Origin: Natronolimnohabitans innermongolicus JCM 12255 | Lineage (GTDB): Archaea; Halobacteriota; Halobacteria; Halobacteriales; Natrialbaceae | Direction of reading: 5' to 3' | Length of the DNA stretch: 43,658 nt | NCBI RefSeq assembly: GCF_000337215.1 | Contig: NZ_AOHZ01000051.1 | Span: forward strand, 1 to 43,658 | Shown here: piece after piece, positions 6,801-15,529 of the stretch | Layout of the letters: each line of letters opens with the position of its first letter | Numbering within the stretch: the stretch's first letter is position 1 | The notes under the pieces: model-generated | Database searches by the model: none | Seen by the model: the letters and a program-made list of their open reading frames with translations, nothing else | Told to the model about the DNA's origin: nothing | Program-made: the position numbers and the translations under genes

Positions 6801-9800
6801 CTATCCATCTCCGGGCCCGCCACCCATGAAATCCGCAATAGTCGTGGGCTTATTCTTGTCGTTCTCGAAGATGCTCTCGAGAGATTTCTCGAGGACCTCT
6901 AAGCGCTGTTTCGTGTAGTCTCGACAGTCGTATTCGTCGGCGACCTGGATCGCGGTCTGCATGTACTTGTTGACCGAGCCCTTGTGAACGGTGAGGTTGA
7001 CCCGACCGCCACACTCTCGACAGTCGCCGGTCAGGGGCATCCGGCGGAACTTCTCGCCGCAATCTAGACAGCGGGTTTCCTGGCGCGAAAAGGCCCGCAA
7101 GTTCCCGATCAGGTCCGGCAGGAAGTGATACTCGATGACCCGTTCGGCGACGTCGGTCTCGTCGACGGCCTCGAGTTTGCGCGAGAGCTCGAGCTGGGCG
7201 TCCATCTTGTCCATCATCGAGCCCAGCGTCTTGTACGCCGAGAGGTCGGGCCCCATCGCGATGTCGGTGGTGTCGTGGGTGTGCTCGAAGCCGGTGTACT
7301 CGCCGTCCGTGCCGAGGGTATCCTCGCCGATCTGGATGTCTACGGATTCAGGATCGGCCTGCTCGCGGGTAGCGAGGTAGAACTCGCGGGGGTACTGGCT
7401 GACGATGTCCATGTTGTGGGCCTCGTCGTCGATCTCGGAGGGATCGATGCGTGAGGACATGACGAGGGGCGCGTCCATGCGGCCGCCCCGAGAGGAGGGG
7501 AGGAACGACCGGCTAAAGTTGATGAGACCGTCCATGAGCAACATGACGCAATCTTCGTCGCCGTCACACTGGGCCGAGTAGAGGTCGTTTGCGACGAGCG
7601 TATGCGTCCCTGAAACCGTCAGACAATACGTGTAGTCGGTGTCGGCCGGGAGCGGTTCGGTTCGGTCGACGATATCGACCGGCGGACGACCTCCGTCGGT
7701 GACGCCCGTCGCTGCTGTGGCTCCGATATCCGTCGGAGACCGATTTGGCGTCGGAATCTCGTCGCCGGGCTCGAGTTCGCTCGCGGCGATTCGTTCGAGA
7801 CCGTCGTTCCAGACGACCATCGTGTGATCCGGGGTTACGGTCAACGACCGTCCGTTGCGGGTTTCGACGCGGATCAAATGGTCGGGAGCCGGGTGCTTCG
7901 ACACGGCGTCGACCGGTCGGCGAACGCGTCGTCCGTCGTCGTCGATCGACGGGACGGTAATCGATTGCTCGAGTTCCTGAACGAGCGTCCCGAAGTCGTC
8001 TTCGCGGGGATCGGTTAGCCGCGACTCGACGAACGCCTCGATCGATTCCTCGCGCGCGATTCCGGCTTCGTCTTCGTAGCGGACCGTCGTCTCGGGGTGG
8101 AAACAGTTCCGACGCTTCGCGGCGTGAAAGTACGGATGCGCGTATCCGACCGCGGCGCTCGTAAATCCCACCACTCTCCCGACGGTCGCCGCGCTCGTGT
8201 GCGGCGCCATCCCGAAGACCAGCTCCCCGACGAGCTCCTGGCGATCCTCGAGTTCGTAAAACGGCTCGAGGCCGTAGTACTGCTCGAGCAGGTCGTCGAT
8301 GAAGTTCGCCGTCTGCAGCATGTGCTCGGCGGCGCCGTCCGAGAGGACGATGTCCTGGACCTTGAGCTCGACCAGCTGGTCCTCGTGGGTCAGGGGCTCG
8401 CCGTGGATGTCTTCCTCGTAGCCGAGCGCCTGCAACTGGCCGACGTCGACGTCGAGTTCGCTGGCCCGAACCGAGGTGACGGGCAGGTCGGTCATGTCGT
8501 AGCGGACGGTGCCGTCCTTGAACGACGAGACGTCGTGTTTGGCCCGTAGGATTCCTTTCTCGATGGGTTCGGGAACCTTGGTCGTCGAGGTCAGCCCCTT
8601 GACGCCTTTCAGGATGTCGAAGGCGTTCTCGCGTTCGCCGACCGACTCGAGGGCGTTGCGAAACTCCTCGTTGATGTCGATCTCCCGGGTCTCGACGCAG
8701 GTGGCCTCGACCTCACAGCGGCCACACTCGACGCGGCCGGCCTCGTCGGGTTCGACGCGGTCGTCGCAGTCCGGACAGCGGTAGTCGGGCTTCGTTCGGG
8801 CGGAACACTCGGGACAGCGGTTCTTGAACGTCTCCTCGTGACAGTCGGGACAGCGCTGGCGACCGATCTGCACCTCGACGACGCCGGGGGTATCCCGCAT
8901 CGTCTCGGCGTGTTTGGCCGCGTCGGCGACGTTTCGCTGCGTGCCGCCGGCCTCGCCGATGGGAAAGAGCGTGTGGACGGCGGGGCTCAGGTCGCGGCTC
9001 TCCGACTTTTCGGGTCGGCCCATTCGGTTTCCGATTCGCGTGGGCGCGCGCTCGCGAACGCGGAAGGGGGCGACCTCGTTGACCGCCTCGATGGCGTTGG
9101 CGCCCGGGTCTTCGCTCTCGTGGCCCCACTCGCGGGCGCGCTCGGAGAGGTCGTCGTCGGACCAGGTGCGCTCGAGTTCGACGATCGGTTCGTCCTCGCG
9201 ACCGTCGGGATCGAGCGCGGCTCCGTCGGCGACCGCTCGTCGGGGTTCACAGCCGACGGTGCGGGCGAACGGCAGCCAGTCGTCGATCTCGATTCTGTCG
9301 TCGCCCTCGCGCTGGCGGTGTTCGACGATGAGCGCCTCGAGGATCGCCGCCGTAGACTCCTCGTAGGGGAGCACGAGCGTCCCGTCGGCGTCGGCTTCGT
9401 CGCCACCGATTTCGTCGTCGTCGGCGCCTTCGATCCGGCCGGCGGCGACGGCGTCGGTCAGTTCGCAGAACTCGTCGACCGAGATATCGTGCCAGAGGTA
9501 GGTGTAGGCGGGGTGAAGCGGCGCGTCGTACTCGAGGGCCCACTCGAGGGCCTCGTCGGCGTCGGGGTTTTCGAGGTCGATTCGGGGGTCGTCCTCGAAG
9601 GCCTGTACGTCGGCGCCGGCGGCCGCTAAGTCCTGTATCCACCACTCGTCGGTGTAGGAGGCGGGTGCGAGCGGGTGGTTGTTCTCGATGAACTCGCCGT
9701 AGTTGACGAGGTACTCGCCGAGGTCGACGATCTTCTCGACGCCGTTTCTGATCTCGAGGGCTTCCTCGGGATCGTCGATGCGTCGAACGTCGCCGTTTGC

Positions 9801-11036
9801 GAGTTTGACGGTCGGCCCCTCGATGGTGTCGACGGGGACGACGCCGGCGGCCTTGCCGGGGCGTTCGGTCTTGATCTGCGTCCCGGTCGCGAGGAAGTCG
9901 TCGACGAGGTGCATCGCGGCGGGGTGGACGCCGGCGGTCGCGAAGCCGTGGTTGCGCGCGCGACCGTAGCGCAGTCGGAACCCGCCCTTCGCACAGGGGT
10001 GGGAGAAGACCGGTCGGCCGGCGATCAGGTCCCGAAGGAACTTCTTCGATTTCTCGACGCGGGGCGGCCCCGCGGACTCGTCGGCGTCGTCATCGCCGTC
10101 GTCGGCCGAATCGGGCGCCTCGTCTTCGTCCTCGGCGGCGTCGTCACCTGCGTGCTCGACGGCGTCTTCGCTCTCCGCATCGGCGTCGCTCGAGTCGCCG
10201 TAGTTGCCGTCGATCAGGTCCTGGAGCCACGGCCAGTCGATCTCGTCGAGGTTGCGGGTGTAGCGCTGGATCTTGGGCGCTTTGAGGGCGATCCCTTCGG
10301 CGAGGACCAGACACATCCCTCCGCGGGCACTGTTAGTGTCGACGCGGTCCAGGTCCCGAAAGCCGGAGACCTCCTCGTCGCCGGTGGCCTCGCCGTCGAG
10401 CATGATCGGCATGTGTTCGGCGATGAACTTCGTCTCCTTGTCCTTGGGCGTGTACTGCAGTCCGGTTTCCTTGTCGTAGAGGCCGATCTCCTCGGCGTAG
10501 CGTTCGACCTCTTCGTCTCGGGCCTCGTACTGTCCCATGCCGACGAGCGCGCGGGTGTAGTCCGCGACGAGCACCGAGAGGGCCTGTGCGGTCCCGCCTG
10601 CAGAGCGGATCGGCCCGGCGTAGTAGACGTTGACGAACTCGCTGCCGTCGTCGTTTTCGAGGATCTCGACCTTGTCGATGCCCTCGATGGGCGCGGCGAC
10701 GACACCTTCGGTCAGCAGGGCGACCGCGGTGCGGACGGCCCCCTCGACCTTCCCGGCTTTCGTCTCGTAGTCGCCGACCCGACCCTCCGCGAAGTCCTTC
10801 GCGAGTTCCAGTGCGGCCTCCTCGCGGGACATCTCACCCTCGAGTTCGCGCACGCGCTCGGCGACACCGTCGATTCCGAGGATGTTCTCGACGCGGTCGG
10901 CCATGTCGCGTGCGGTCGGAATCTCGACCTCCGGTTCGGGATCTGCGCCACGTTGTTTCGCCTCCTCGGCGACGTCCATCGCCGCCTCGAGCTGGGATTC
11001 GAGCCGTTCGAAGTAGCGTTCGTCTGCCTCGCGCAT
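6801..11036 (-). CDS. polC: DNA polymerase D (polymerase II) large subunit DP2, containing an intein
   Basis: This is the catalytic subunit of the archaeal replicative family-D polymerase. The precursor has 1411 residues; removing the 179-residue intein leaves 1232, normal for haloarchaea. The N-terminus (DRVENILGIDGVAERVREL) is characteristic of DP2. An acidic low-complexity insert sits at about residues 265-330 (DDAAEDEDEAPDSADDGDDD), followed by SHPCAKGGFRLRYGR. Zinc-binding clusters occur in the middle (RCPDCHEET, RCPECSA, YRCPDCDDR) and near the end (CLDCGEKF, DCRECGG). The catalytic double-psi barrel motif NCDGDEDCVMLL is interrupted by the intein exactly between N and C. The start at 11036 lies 1 nt after the stop of the upstream PPC-domain gene, implying co-transcription. 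The small subunit gene is not in the window. Confidence 0.97.
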   Translation of the reverse strand: MREADERYFERLESQLEAAMDVAEEAKQRGADPEPEVEIPTARDMADRVENILGIDGVAERVRELEGEMSREEAALELAKDFAEGRVGDYETKAGKVEGAVRTAVALLTEGVVAAPIEGIDKVEILENDDGSEFVNVYYAGPIRSAGGTAQALSVLVADYTRALVGMGQYEARDEEVERYAEEIGLYDKETGLQYTPKDKETKFIAEHMPIMLDGEATGDEEVSGFRDLDRVDTNSARGGMCLVLAEGIALKAPKIQRYTRNLDEIDWPWLQDLIDGNYGDSSDADAESEDAVEHAGDDAAEDEDEAPDSADDGDDDADESAGPPRVEKSKKFLRDLIAGRPVFSHPCAKGGFRLRYGRARNHGFATAGVHPAAMHLVDDFLATGTQIKTERPGKAAGVVPVDTIEGPTVKLANGDVRRIDDPEEALEIRNGVEKIVDLGEYLVNYGEFIENNHPLAPASYTDEWWIQDLAAAGADVQAFEDDPRIDLENPDADEALEWALEYDAPLHPAYTYLWHDISVDEFCELTDAVAAGRIEGADDDEIGGDEADADGTLVLPYEESTAAILEALIVEHRQREGDDRIEIDDWLPFARTVGCEPRRAVADGAALDPDGREDEPIVELERTWSDDDLSERAREWGHESEDPGANAIEAVNEVAPFRVRERAPTRIGNRMGRPEKSESRDLSPAVHTLFPIGEAGGTQRNVADAAKHAETMRDTPGVVEVQIGRQRCPDCHEETFKNRCPECSARTKPDYRCPDCDDRVEPDEAGRVECGRCEVEATCVETREIDINEEFRNALESVGERENAFDILKGVKGLTSTTKVPEPIEKGILRAKHDVSSFKDGTVRYDMTDLPVTSVRASELDVDVGQLQALGYEEDIHGEPLTHEDQLVELKVQDIVLSDGAAEHMLQTANFIDDLLEQYYGLEPFYELEDRQELVGELVFGMAPHTSAATVGRVVGFTSAAVGYAHPYFHAAKRRNCFHPETTVRYEDEAGIAREESIEAFVESRLTDPREDDFGTLVQELEQSITVPSIDDDGRRVRRPVDAVSKHPAPDHLIRVETRNGRSLTVTPDHTMVVWNDGLERIAASELEPGDEIPTPNRSPTDIGATAATGVTDGGRPPVDIVDRTEPLPADTDYTYCLTVSGTHTLVANDLYSAQCDGDEDCVMLLMDGLINFSRSFLPSSRGGRMDAPLVMSSRIDPSEIDDEAHNMDIVSQYPREFYLATREQADPESVDIQIGEDTLGTDGEYTGFEHTHDTTDIAMGPDLSAYKTLGSMMDKMDAQLELSRKLEAVDETDVAERVIEYHFLPDLIGNLRAFSRQETRCLDCGEKFRRMPLTGDCRECGGRVNLTVHKGSVNKYMQTAIQVADEYDCRDYTKQRLEVLEKSLESIFENDKNKPTTIADFMGGGPGDG
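7569..8105 (-). other. Mini-intein within polC, ending in Gln
   Basis: Residues 978-1156 of the precursor begin with Cys (CFHPETTVRY), matching splicing block A. Block B is visible as GRSLTVTPDHTMVV, with the TxxH feature. The end, YCLTVSGTHTLVANDLYSAQ, is followed by the extein Cys of the CDGDED motif. At 179 residues it has no room for a homing endonuclease, so it is a splicing-only mini-intein. The last residue is Gln rather than Asn and the residue before it is Ala rather than His. Gln-terminated polymerase-II inteins are known from Pyrococcus and can splice, so activity is plausible. If splicing failed, the polymerase active site would be disrupted. Confidence 0.92.
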
Positions 11037-11037
11037 C

Positions 11038-11457
11038 TCAGAGCCAGAGGTCCAGTTCGGTGGTCTCGTCGTACTCGCGCTCGAGTCCGTCGGCGAAGAC
11101 GCGCATGTAGACCTCGCCGGCCCAGACGGTCGCCTCGTTCAGGTGGCCGGCGTACGCCGTGCCGTCGGGATCCGAGAGCACCGTGTGCGTGTGCGCGAAT
11201 CGGTCTCCGTCGAGCCAGGAGACGTTACCGACGCAGCTTGCCACCTCGAGTGGCTCGTCGAATTCGATGGGATAGTACTCACACGCTTCCTGATCGTAAA
11301 ACCAGAGTTCGGCGTCCTGGACCGCGCCGAGGGCGCTGAACCAGGCTGCGTCCGCGTCGACGTCGTCCGCGAGCGACTCGATCTCGGCCCGCCACTCCGC
11401 GCCGGTCTCGAGGCGGGCGACGTACTCCGATTCGGTCTCGACCGCCCGATAGTTCAT
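11038..11457 (-). CDS. PPC (DUF296) domain protein
   Basis: This 139-residue protein has the PPC/DUF296 fold, found in plant AT-hook DNA-binding proteins and in stand-alone prokaryotic proteins that form trimers. Visible family features are the opening YVARLETGAEW, the segment AAWFSALGAVQDAELWFYD, GNVSWLDGDRFAHTHTVLSD with conserved histidines, and GHLNEATVWAGEVYMRVF. The start at 11457 (MNYRAVE) is preferred; another ATG at 11466 would add three residues. It ends 1 nt before the polymerase ATG, so the two genes are almost certainly one transcript. Its molecular role is unknown; a DNA-related role is suggested only by the neighbour and the family. Confidence 0.85.
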   Translation of the reverse strand: MNYRAVETESEYVARLETGAEWRAEIESLADDVDADAAWFSALGAVQDAELWFYDQEACEYYPIEFDEPLEVASCVGNVSWLDGDRFAHTHTVLSDPDGTAYAGHLNEATVWAGEVYMRVFADGLEREYDETTELDLWL

Positions 11458-11703
11458 ACGCACCATCACCGCCGCCACGACAAAAATGCCACCGGTCCGT
11501 CGCCGCGCGTTCATCGAGTGGCACTGCTGGGCCGTACTGACCGTCTTCGATTCGCGGCGACCAGATGTGGCCGCCAGCCGCCTCTTTTATAACGGTTTCT
11601 CATCTAGTTTTTCGCCACGAATTCTACCACGAATTGAAATAAACAGACTTTGAAAGATTATGGCGTCGGTAAACGTTGCTTGGACGAGGTCTAGATCCCT
11701 GCT

Positions 11704-11713
11704 ACCAATATAC
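11704..11713 (+). promoter_or_regulatory. TATA-like box for the peptide ABC operon
   Basis: CCAATATACC is centred about 27 nt before the ATG at 11737, the spacing expected for a leaderless haloarchaeal transcript. A second AT-rich element, TTTTATAA near 11584-11591, could serve the divergent PPC-polC operon with a leader. This supports the ATG at 11737 over the TTG at 11725. Confidence 0.5.
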
Positions 11714-11736
11714 CACGGGAGTTATTGTATACCGAG

Positions 11737-13341
11737 ATGGTGCACGATCAGATCACGCCGACGCGACGGCAGCTACTCGCGTCCGGTGCCGCATTGAGCG
11801 CAACGATGGTGGCCGGCTGTATCGGTGGGGACAGCGGTCCGGGAGACGGGCTTCTCTATACGCAGGAAGTCCATCCGGAGGGGGATTTCGATCCGGTCGT
11901 CTCGAACGACGCCTACAGCGCGCAGGTTATCCACCAGGTCTTCGACGGGCTCTACGAGTACGACTACGACCTCGAGCTCCAGCCGAAGCTCGCGGCGGGC
12001 GAGCCCGAAGAAGAACAGGACGGCGAGCGTTACATCATCGAGATCGTCGAGGACGCCGAGTTCCACAACGGCGATCCCGTCACCGCCGAGGACGTCGCTC
12101 ACTCGTTTACCGCGCCCGTCGAGGAGGACACCGACAACCGGCCGGAGTACGACTTCATCGACGTCGACGGAACCGAAGCGATCGACGAACACACCGTCCA
12201 GATCGACCTCGAGCATCCCTACGGTCCCTTCGAGACGCTGACCGTGGCGACGTACGTCGTCAACGCGGACGTCCGGACGGACGATCCCGGCGACTACAAC
12301 ACGAACCCCGTGGGCTGTGGGCCGTTTACGTTCGAGGACTGGACCTCCGACGAGTACGTGGAACTCGAGGCCTGGGACGACTACTGGGCCAATCCGGAGC
12401 CGGAACTCGAGTCGGTTCGGTTCGAAGCCGCCGAGGACGACGCGGGGCGGGTTTCTCAGATCCTCGCGGGGGACACGGACGCGATCGCGACCGTGCCGCC
12501 GGAGGACTGGGATCAGATCGAGGGCGAGGAGGGGATCGAGGTCTACCGAACGGAGAGCCCCTCCTACCAGTACGTCGCGTTCAACTGCAACGAGGGCGAG
12601 ACGACCGATCCCGACGTCCGCCGGGGCATCGCTCACGCGTTCTCGATGAGCGACTTCGTCGAGACGAATCTCGGCGAGAGCGCGACGCCGGTGAGTTCGC
12701 CGATCCCGCCGATCGTCGACGACCTCGGCTGGGACTTCCCGAGCGACGAGTGGGAAGAACAAGCGCCGGAGTACGACCCCGACGAGGCCGAAGCGCTGCT
12801 CGAGGAGGGGCTGGACGATCCGGACGACTGGGAGCCGACGATCATCGTGCCGCCGGACGACGTTCGCATCGCGCTGGGCGAACTGATCGCCTCGCGACTC
12901 GACGAACTCGGCTACGACGCCGAGGTACAGGCGCTCGACTTCGCGACGCTGACGGACACGTACATCTCCGGTGACGCGGACGACTACGAAATGTACATCC
13001 TCGGCTGGACCGGCGGCCCCGACCCCGACGTCTACCTGTACAACCTCTTCCACGAGGAAAACGCCGGCGTCACGCAGGGGCACTTCTACGAGGGCAGCGA
13101 CGACTTCCACGACAACATCCTCGAGGCCCGCGAGACGGCAGACCAGGAGGAACGCCGGGAACTCTACGTCGACGTCATCGACGAACTCGTCGAGGAGGTG
13201 CCCGTGATGCCCGCCTACTCCGAGCACAACACGATCGCGGCCCAGGACTACGTTGGTGACGTGCAACCGCATCCGAACGTCTCGTACAATCCGGAACTCG
13301 TCTCCGACGAGAACAACGTCTACCTCGAGGACGATGAGTGA
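11737..13341 (+). CDS. Peptide-type ABC importer, substrate-binding lipoprotein (SBP_bac_5 family)
   Basis: This 534-residue protein captures the substrate outside the membrane for the importer encoded downstream. The N-terminus is a Tat lipoprotein signal: TPTRRQLLASGAALSATMV followed by AGC, the lipobox cysteine. The mature protein has DppA/OppA family features: VIHQVFDGLYEYD near the start, FHNGDPVTAEDVAHSFTA, NPVGCGPFTFEDW, and DVRRGIAHAFSMSDFVE. The length is normal. The ATG at 11737 sits 27 nt from a TATA-like box. It is the first gene of a plus-strand operon with two permeases and two ATPases, in the canonical dpp/opp order. The family carries di- and oligopeptides, nickel, heme or sugars; the sequence does not say which. 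Confidence 0.92.
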   Translation: MVHDQITPTRRQLLASGAALSATMVAGCIGGDSGPGDGLLYTQEVHPEGDFDPVVSNDAYSAQVIHQVFDGLYEYDYDLELQPKLAAGEPEEEQDGERYIIEIVEDAEFHNGDPVTAEDVAHSFTAPVEEDTDNRPEYDFIDVDGTEAIDEHTVQIDLEHPYGPFETLTVATYVVNADVRTDDPGDYNTNPVGCGPFTFEDWTSDEYVELEAWDDYWANPEPELESVRFEAAEDDAGRVSQILAGDTDAIATVPPEDWDQIEGEEGIEVYRTESPSYQYVAFNCNEGETTDPDVRRGIAHAFSMSDFVETNLGESATPVSSPIPPIVDDLGWDFPSDEWEEQAPEYDPDEAEALLEEGLDDPDDWEPTIIVPPDDVRIALGELIASRLDELGYDAEVQALDFATLTDTYISGDADDYEMYILGWTGGPDPDVYLYNLFHEENAGVTQGHFYEGSDDFHDNILEARETADQEERRELYVDVIDELVEEVPVMPAYSEHNTIAAQDYVGDVQPHPNVSYNPELVSDENNVYLEDDE

Positions 13342-13436
13342 CGAGTGACGAGGACGACTGACGGCGTCGCCTTCGAAAAACGGAACCGGCCGCGCGGCGG
13401 CTCGAACAGATTCGAACCCACGACAGCATTCGACGA

Positions 13437-14435
13437 ATGGGACTGCTCAAGTACACGATCTACCGACTGCTACAGGCGATCCCCGTCCTGATCGGTATCT
13501 CGATCATCACGTTCCTGCTGGCGAATCTGGCGCCGGGCGATCCCGTCCGGCTCATGCTACAGGGCCAGCAGGCGGACGAGGAACTGGTCAGGACGATCGA
13601 ACAGCGCTACGGACTCGACCAGCCGCTGCACGTCCGGTACTGGAACTACATGACGGGACTCGTCCAGGGCGACCTGGGCTACAGCATTCACCGCGATCGG
13701 CCCGTCTCGGAGCTAATGCTCGAGCGGGCCGGCCCGACGCTGTTGCTGGTGCTGTCGGCGTACGTCTTCGCGATCGTGACGGCGATTCCGCTCGGCATCA
13801 TCGCGGCGAAGCGGCGCAACGAACCGACCGATCACATCTCCCGGATCGTCGCCCTGATCGGCGTCAGCACGCCGTCGTTCTGGATCGGCATCATGCTGAT
13901 CATCATCTTCGCGGTACAACTCGGCGTCTTGCCGTCGGCGGGGCTGGTATACCCGTGGCAGCCCCCCGAGGCGGCCGGCCACGACGGCTACCTCGAACAC
14001 TGGATCGAGTCGATCAGACACCTGATACTGCCGATGATTGCGCTGGGGACGCTCCAGATGGCGACGCTGATGCGAGTCGAGCGAACGCAGATGATCGAGT
14101 CGCTCCAGGAGGAGTACGTCAAGCTCGCCCGCGCCTACGGCGTGCCCGAGCGGACGATCCTGCGCAAACACGCGTTCCGCTCGGCGCAGTTGCCGATCAT
14201 CACGATCATCGGCCTCAACCTCTCGACGGCCCTCGGCGGCGCCGTCCTGATCGAGACCGTCTTCGCCATCAACGGGATGGGGCGGCTGTTCATCGAGGCG
14301 ATCCAGCAACTCGACTACCAGCTGATCATGGGCGTCACGATGGTGCTCGGCGCGATCTTCGTGATCGGCGTCGTCATCACGGACATTTCCTACGCGTACA
14401 TCGACCCGCGCGTAACCTACGGGGAGCGTGAGTGA
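13437..14435 (+). CDS. Peptide-type ABC importer permease, DppB-like
   Basis: This 332-residue inner-membrane subunit has six predicted helices. The first helix (LLQAIPVLIGISIITFLLANL) and the following APGDPVRLML are hallmarks of the DppB/OppB group. The cytoplasmic coupling loop EYVKLARAYGVPERTILRKH is the EAA motif that contacts the ATPase subunits. The end carries ETVFAINGMGRLFIEAI. It starts 95 nt after the binding-protein gene, and the gap has no obvious terminator, so it belongs to the same operon. It pairs with the DppC-like permease encoded 65 nt downstream. Confidence 0.93.
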   Translation: MGLLKYTIYRLLQAIPVLIGISIITFLLANLAPGDPVRLMLQGQQADEELVRTIEQRYGLDQPLHVRYWNYMTGLVQGDLGYSIHRDRPVSELMLERAGPTLLLVLSAYVFAIVTAIPLGIIAAKRRNEPTDHISRIVALIGVSTPSFWIGIMLIIIFAVQLGVLPSAGLVYPWQPPEAAGHDGYLEHWIESIRHLILPMIALGTLQMATLMRVERTQMIESLQEEYVKLARAYGVPERTILRKHAFRSAQLPIITIIGLNLSTALGGAVLIETVFAINGMGRLFIEAIQQLDYQLIMGVTMVLGAIFVIGVVITDISYAYIDPRVTYGERE

Positions 14436-14500
14436 TCGTGAACGCGACCGAAACAGCGAGCGACCGGCGAACGAACGCGGCGATGCGAGGTGAGTGAGAC

Positions 14501-15526
14501 ATGGCAACGACTGAATCCCAACTCGAGGAGCAACAACCGAGCGTCGGCCCCGGCGAAGACGAGGCCGACGAGGAAGTCGAGACGCGCGTCGGCTGGCGGT
14601 ACACGCTGGCGAAGATCAAGCGGGACGCGACGGCGCGTATCGGGCTCTACATCGTCGCCGTCGTGCTCTTTATCGCGACGTTCGCAGCGATCGACAGCAA
14701 CGTCGCGCGGCTCACGTTCGGGGCGGTCCAGGATTATCCCGCGGCGCGGGCGCTCCCGATCTTCGACCATCCGACGGCGATTCCGCCGCCGGGCGAGGCG
14801 AACGCGAACGCGCCGCCGGCGTTCGTCGACGGCGGGACGCTCTCGCATCCGCTGGGGACCGATCCGCAGGGACGGGACTACTTCACCCGCATCGTCTACG
14901 GCTCGCAGGTGTCGGTCAGCGTCGGCATCGTCGCGACGGCGATCGGACTGATCGGCGGGACGATCGTCGGCGCTATCTCGGGGTACTACGGCGGCAAGGT
15001 CGACGACGTCCTGATGCGCCTCGTCGAGACGCTGTATGCGATTCCGCCGCTGGTCTTGATCATCGTCTTCATCGTCTTCCTCAGCGGCGGCAGCCCGGAC
15101 ATTCGGTACGCGATCGTCGGCGTCGGGATCACGTTCATTCCCGTCTTCGCCCGCATCATCCGCAGTCGGGTGCTGTCGGTCCGGGAGATGGACTACATCG
15201 AGGCGGCCCGCGCCGCGGGCGTCAAGGATCGCAACATCATCCGCAGACACGTTATTCCGAACAGCTTCTCGCCGGTACTGGTGTACGCGACGCTCCAGAT
15301 CGGCGTGACCATCCTGACCGTCGCCGGCCTCTCCTTTCTCGGCTACGGCGCCCAGCCGCCGACGCCTGACTGGGGCGAGATGCTGCGGATCGCCCACGGC
15401 CGGTACATGCACTCGAACATCTGGCTGTCGATCTGGCCGGGGCTGGCGATCCTCGTGACGATTATGGGATTCAACCTGTTCGGCGACGGCCTCCAGGACG
15501 CGCTCGATCCGCGGATCAAGAATTAA
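14501..15526 (+). CDS. Peptide-type ABC importer permease, DppC-like
   Basis: This 341-residue partner permease has a long acidic cytoplasmic N-terminus (about residues 1-40) and a first helix at IGLYIVAVVLFIATFAAI. A large outside loop contains LSHPLGTDPQGRDYFTRIVYG, the typical OppC/DppC signature. The remaining helices include the coupling loop DYIEAARAAGVKDRNIIRRH. The C-terminus with GDGLQDALDPR is also typical. The outside loop is longer than usual, with an Ala/Pro-rich segment around residues 84-106. The next gene begins only 3 nt after its stop, implying tight co-translation with the ATPases. Confidence 0.93.
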   Translation: MATTESQLEEQQPSVGPGEDEADEEVETRVGWRYTLAKIKRDATARIGLYIVAVVLFIATFAAIDSNVARLTFGAVQDYPAARALPIFDHPTAIPPPGEANANAPPAFVDGGTLSHPLGTDPQGRDYFTRIVYGSQVSVSVGIVATAIGLIGGTIVGAISGYYGGKVDDVLMRLVETLYAIPPLVLIIVFIVFLSGGSPDIRYAIVGVGITFIPVFARIIRSRVLSVREMDYIEAARAAGVKDRNIIRRHVIPNSFSPVLVYATLQIGVTILTVAGLSFLGYGAQPPTPDWGEMLRIAHGRYMHSNIWLSIWPGLAILVTIMGFNLFGDGLQDALDPRIKN

Positions 15527-15529
15527 CCC

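Noticed and set aside
7569-8105. Homing endonuclease inside the intein
   Set aside because: The intein is only 179 residues and no LAGLIDADG-type motif can be seen.
9675-11339. A long open frame on the plus strand opposite polC
   Set aside because: It is antisense to the N-terminal part of the polymerase; high GC third positions keep the opposite frame open. Its product has no recognisable domain.
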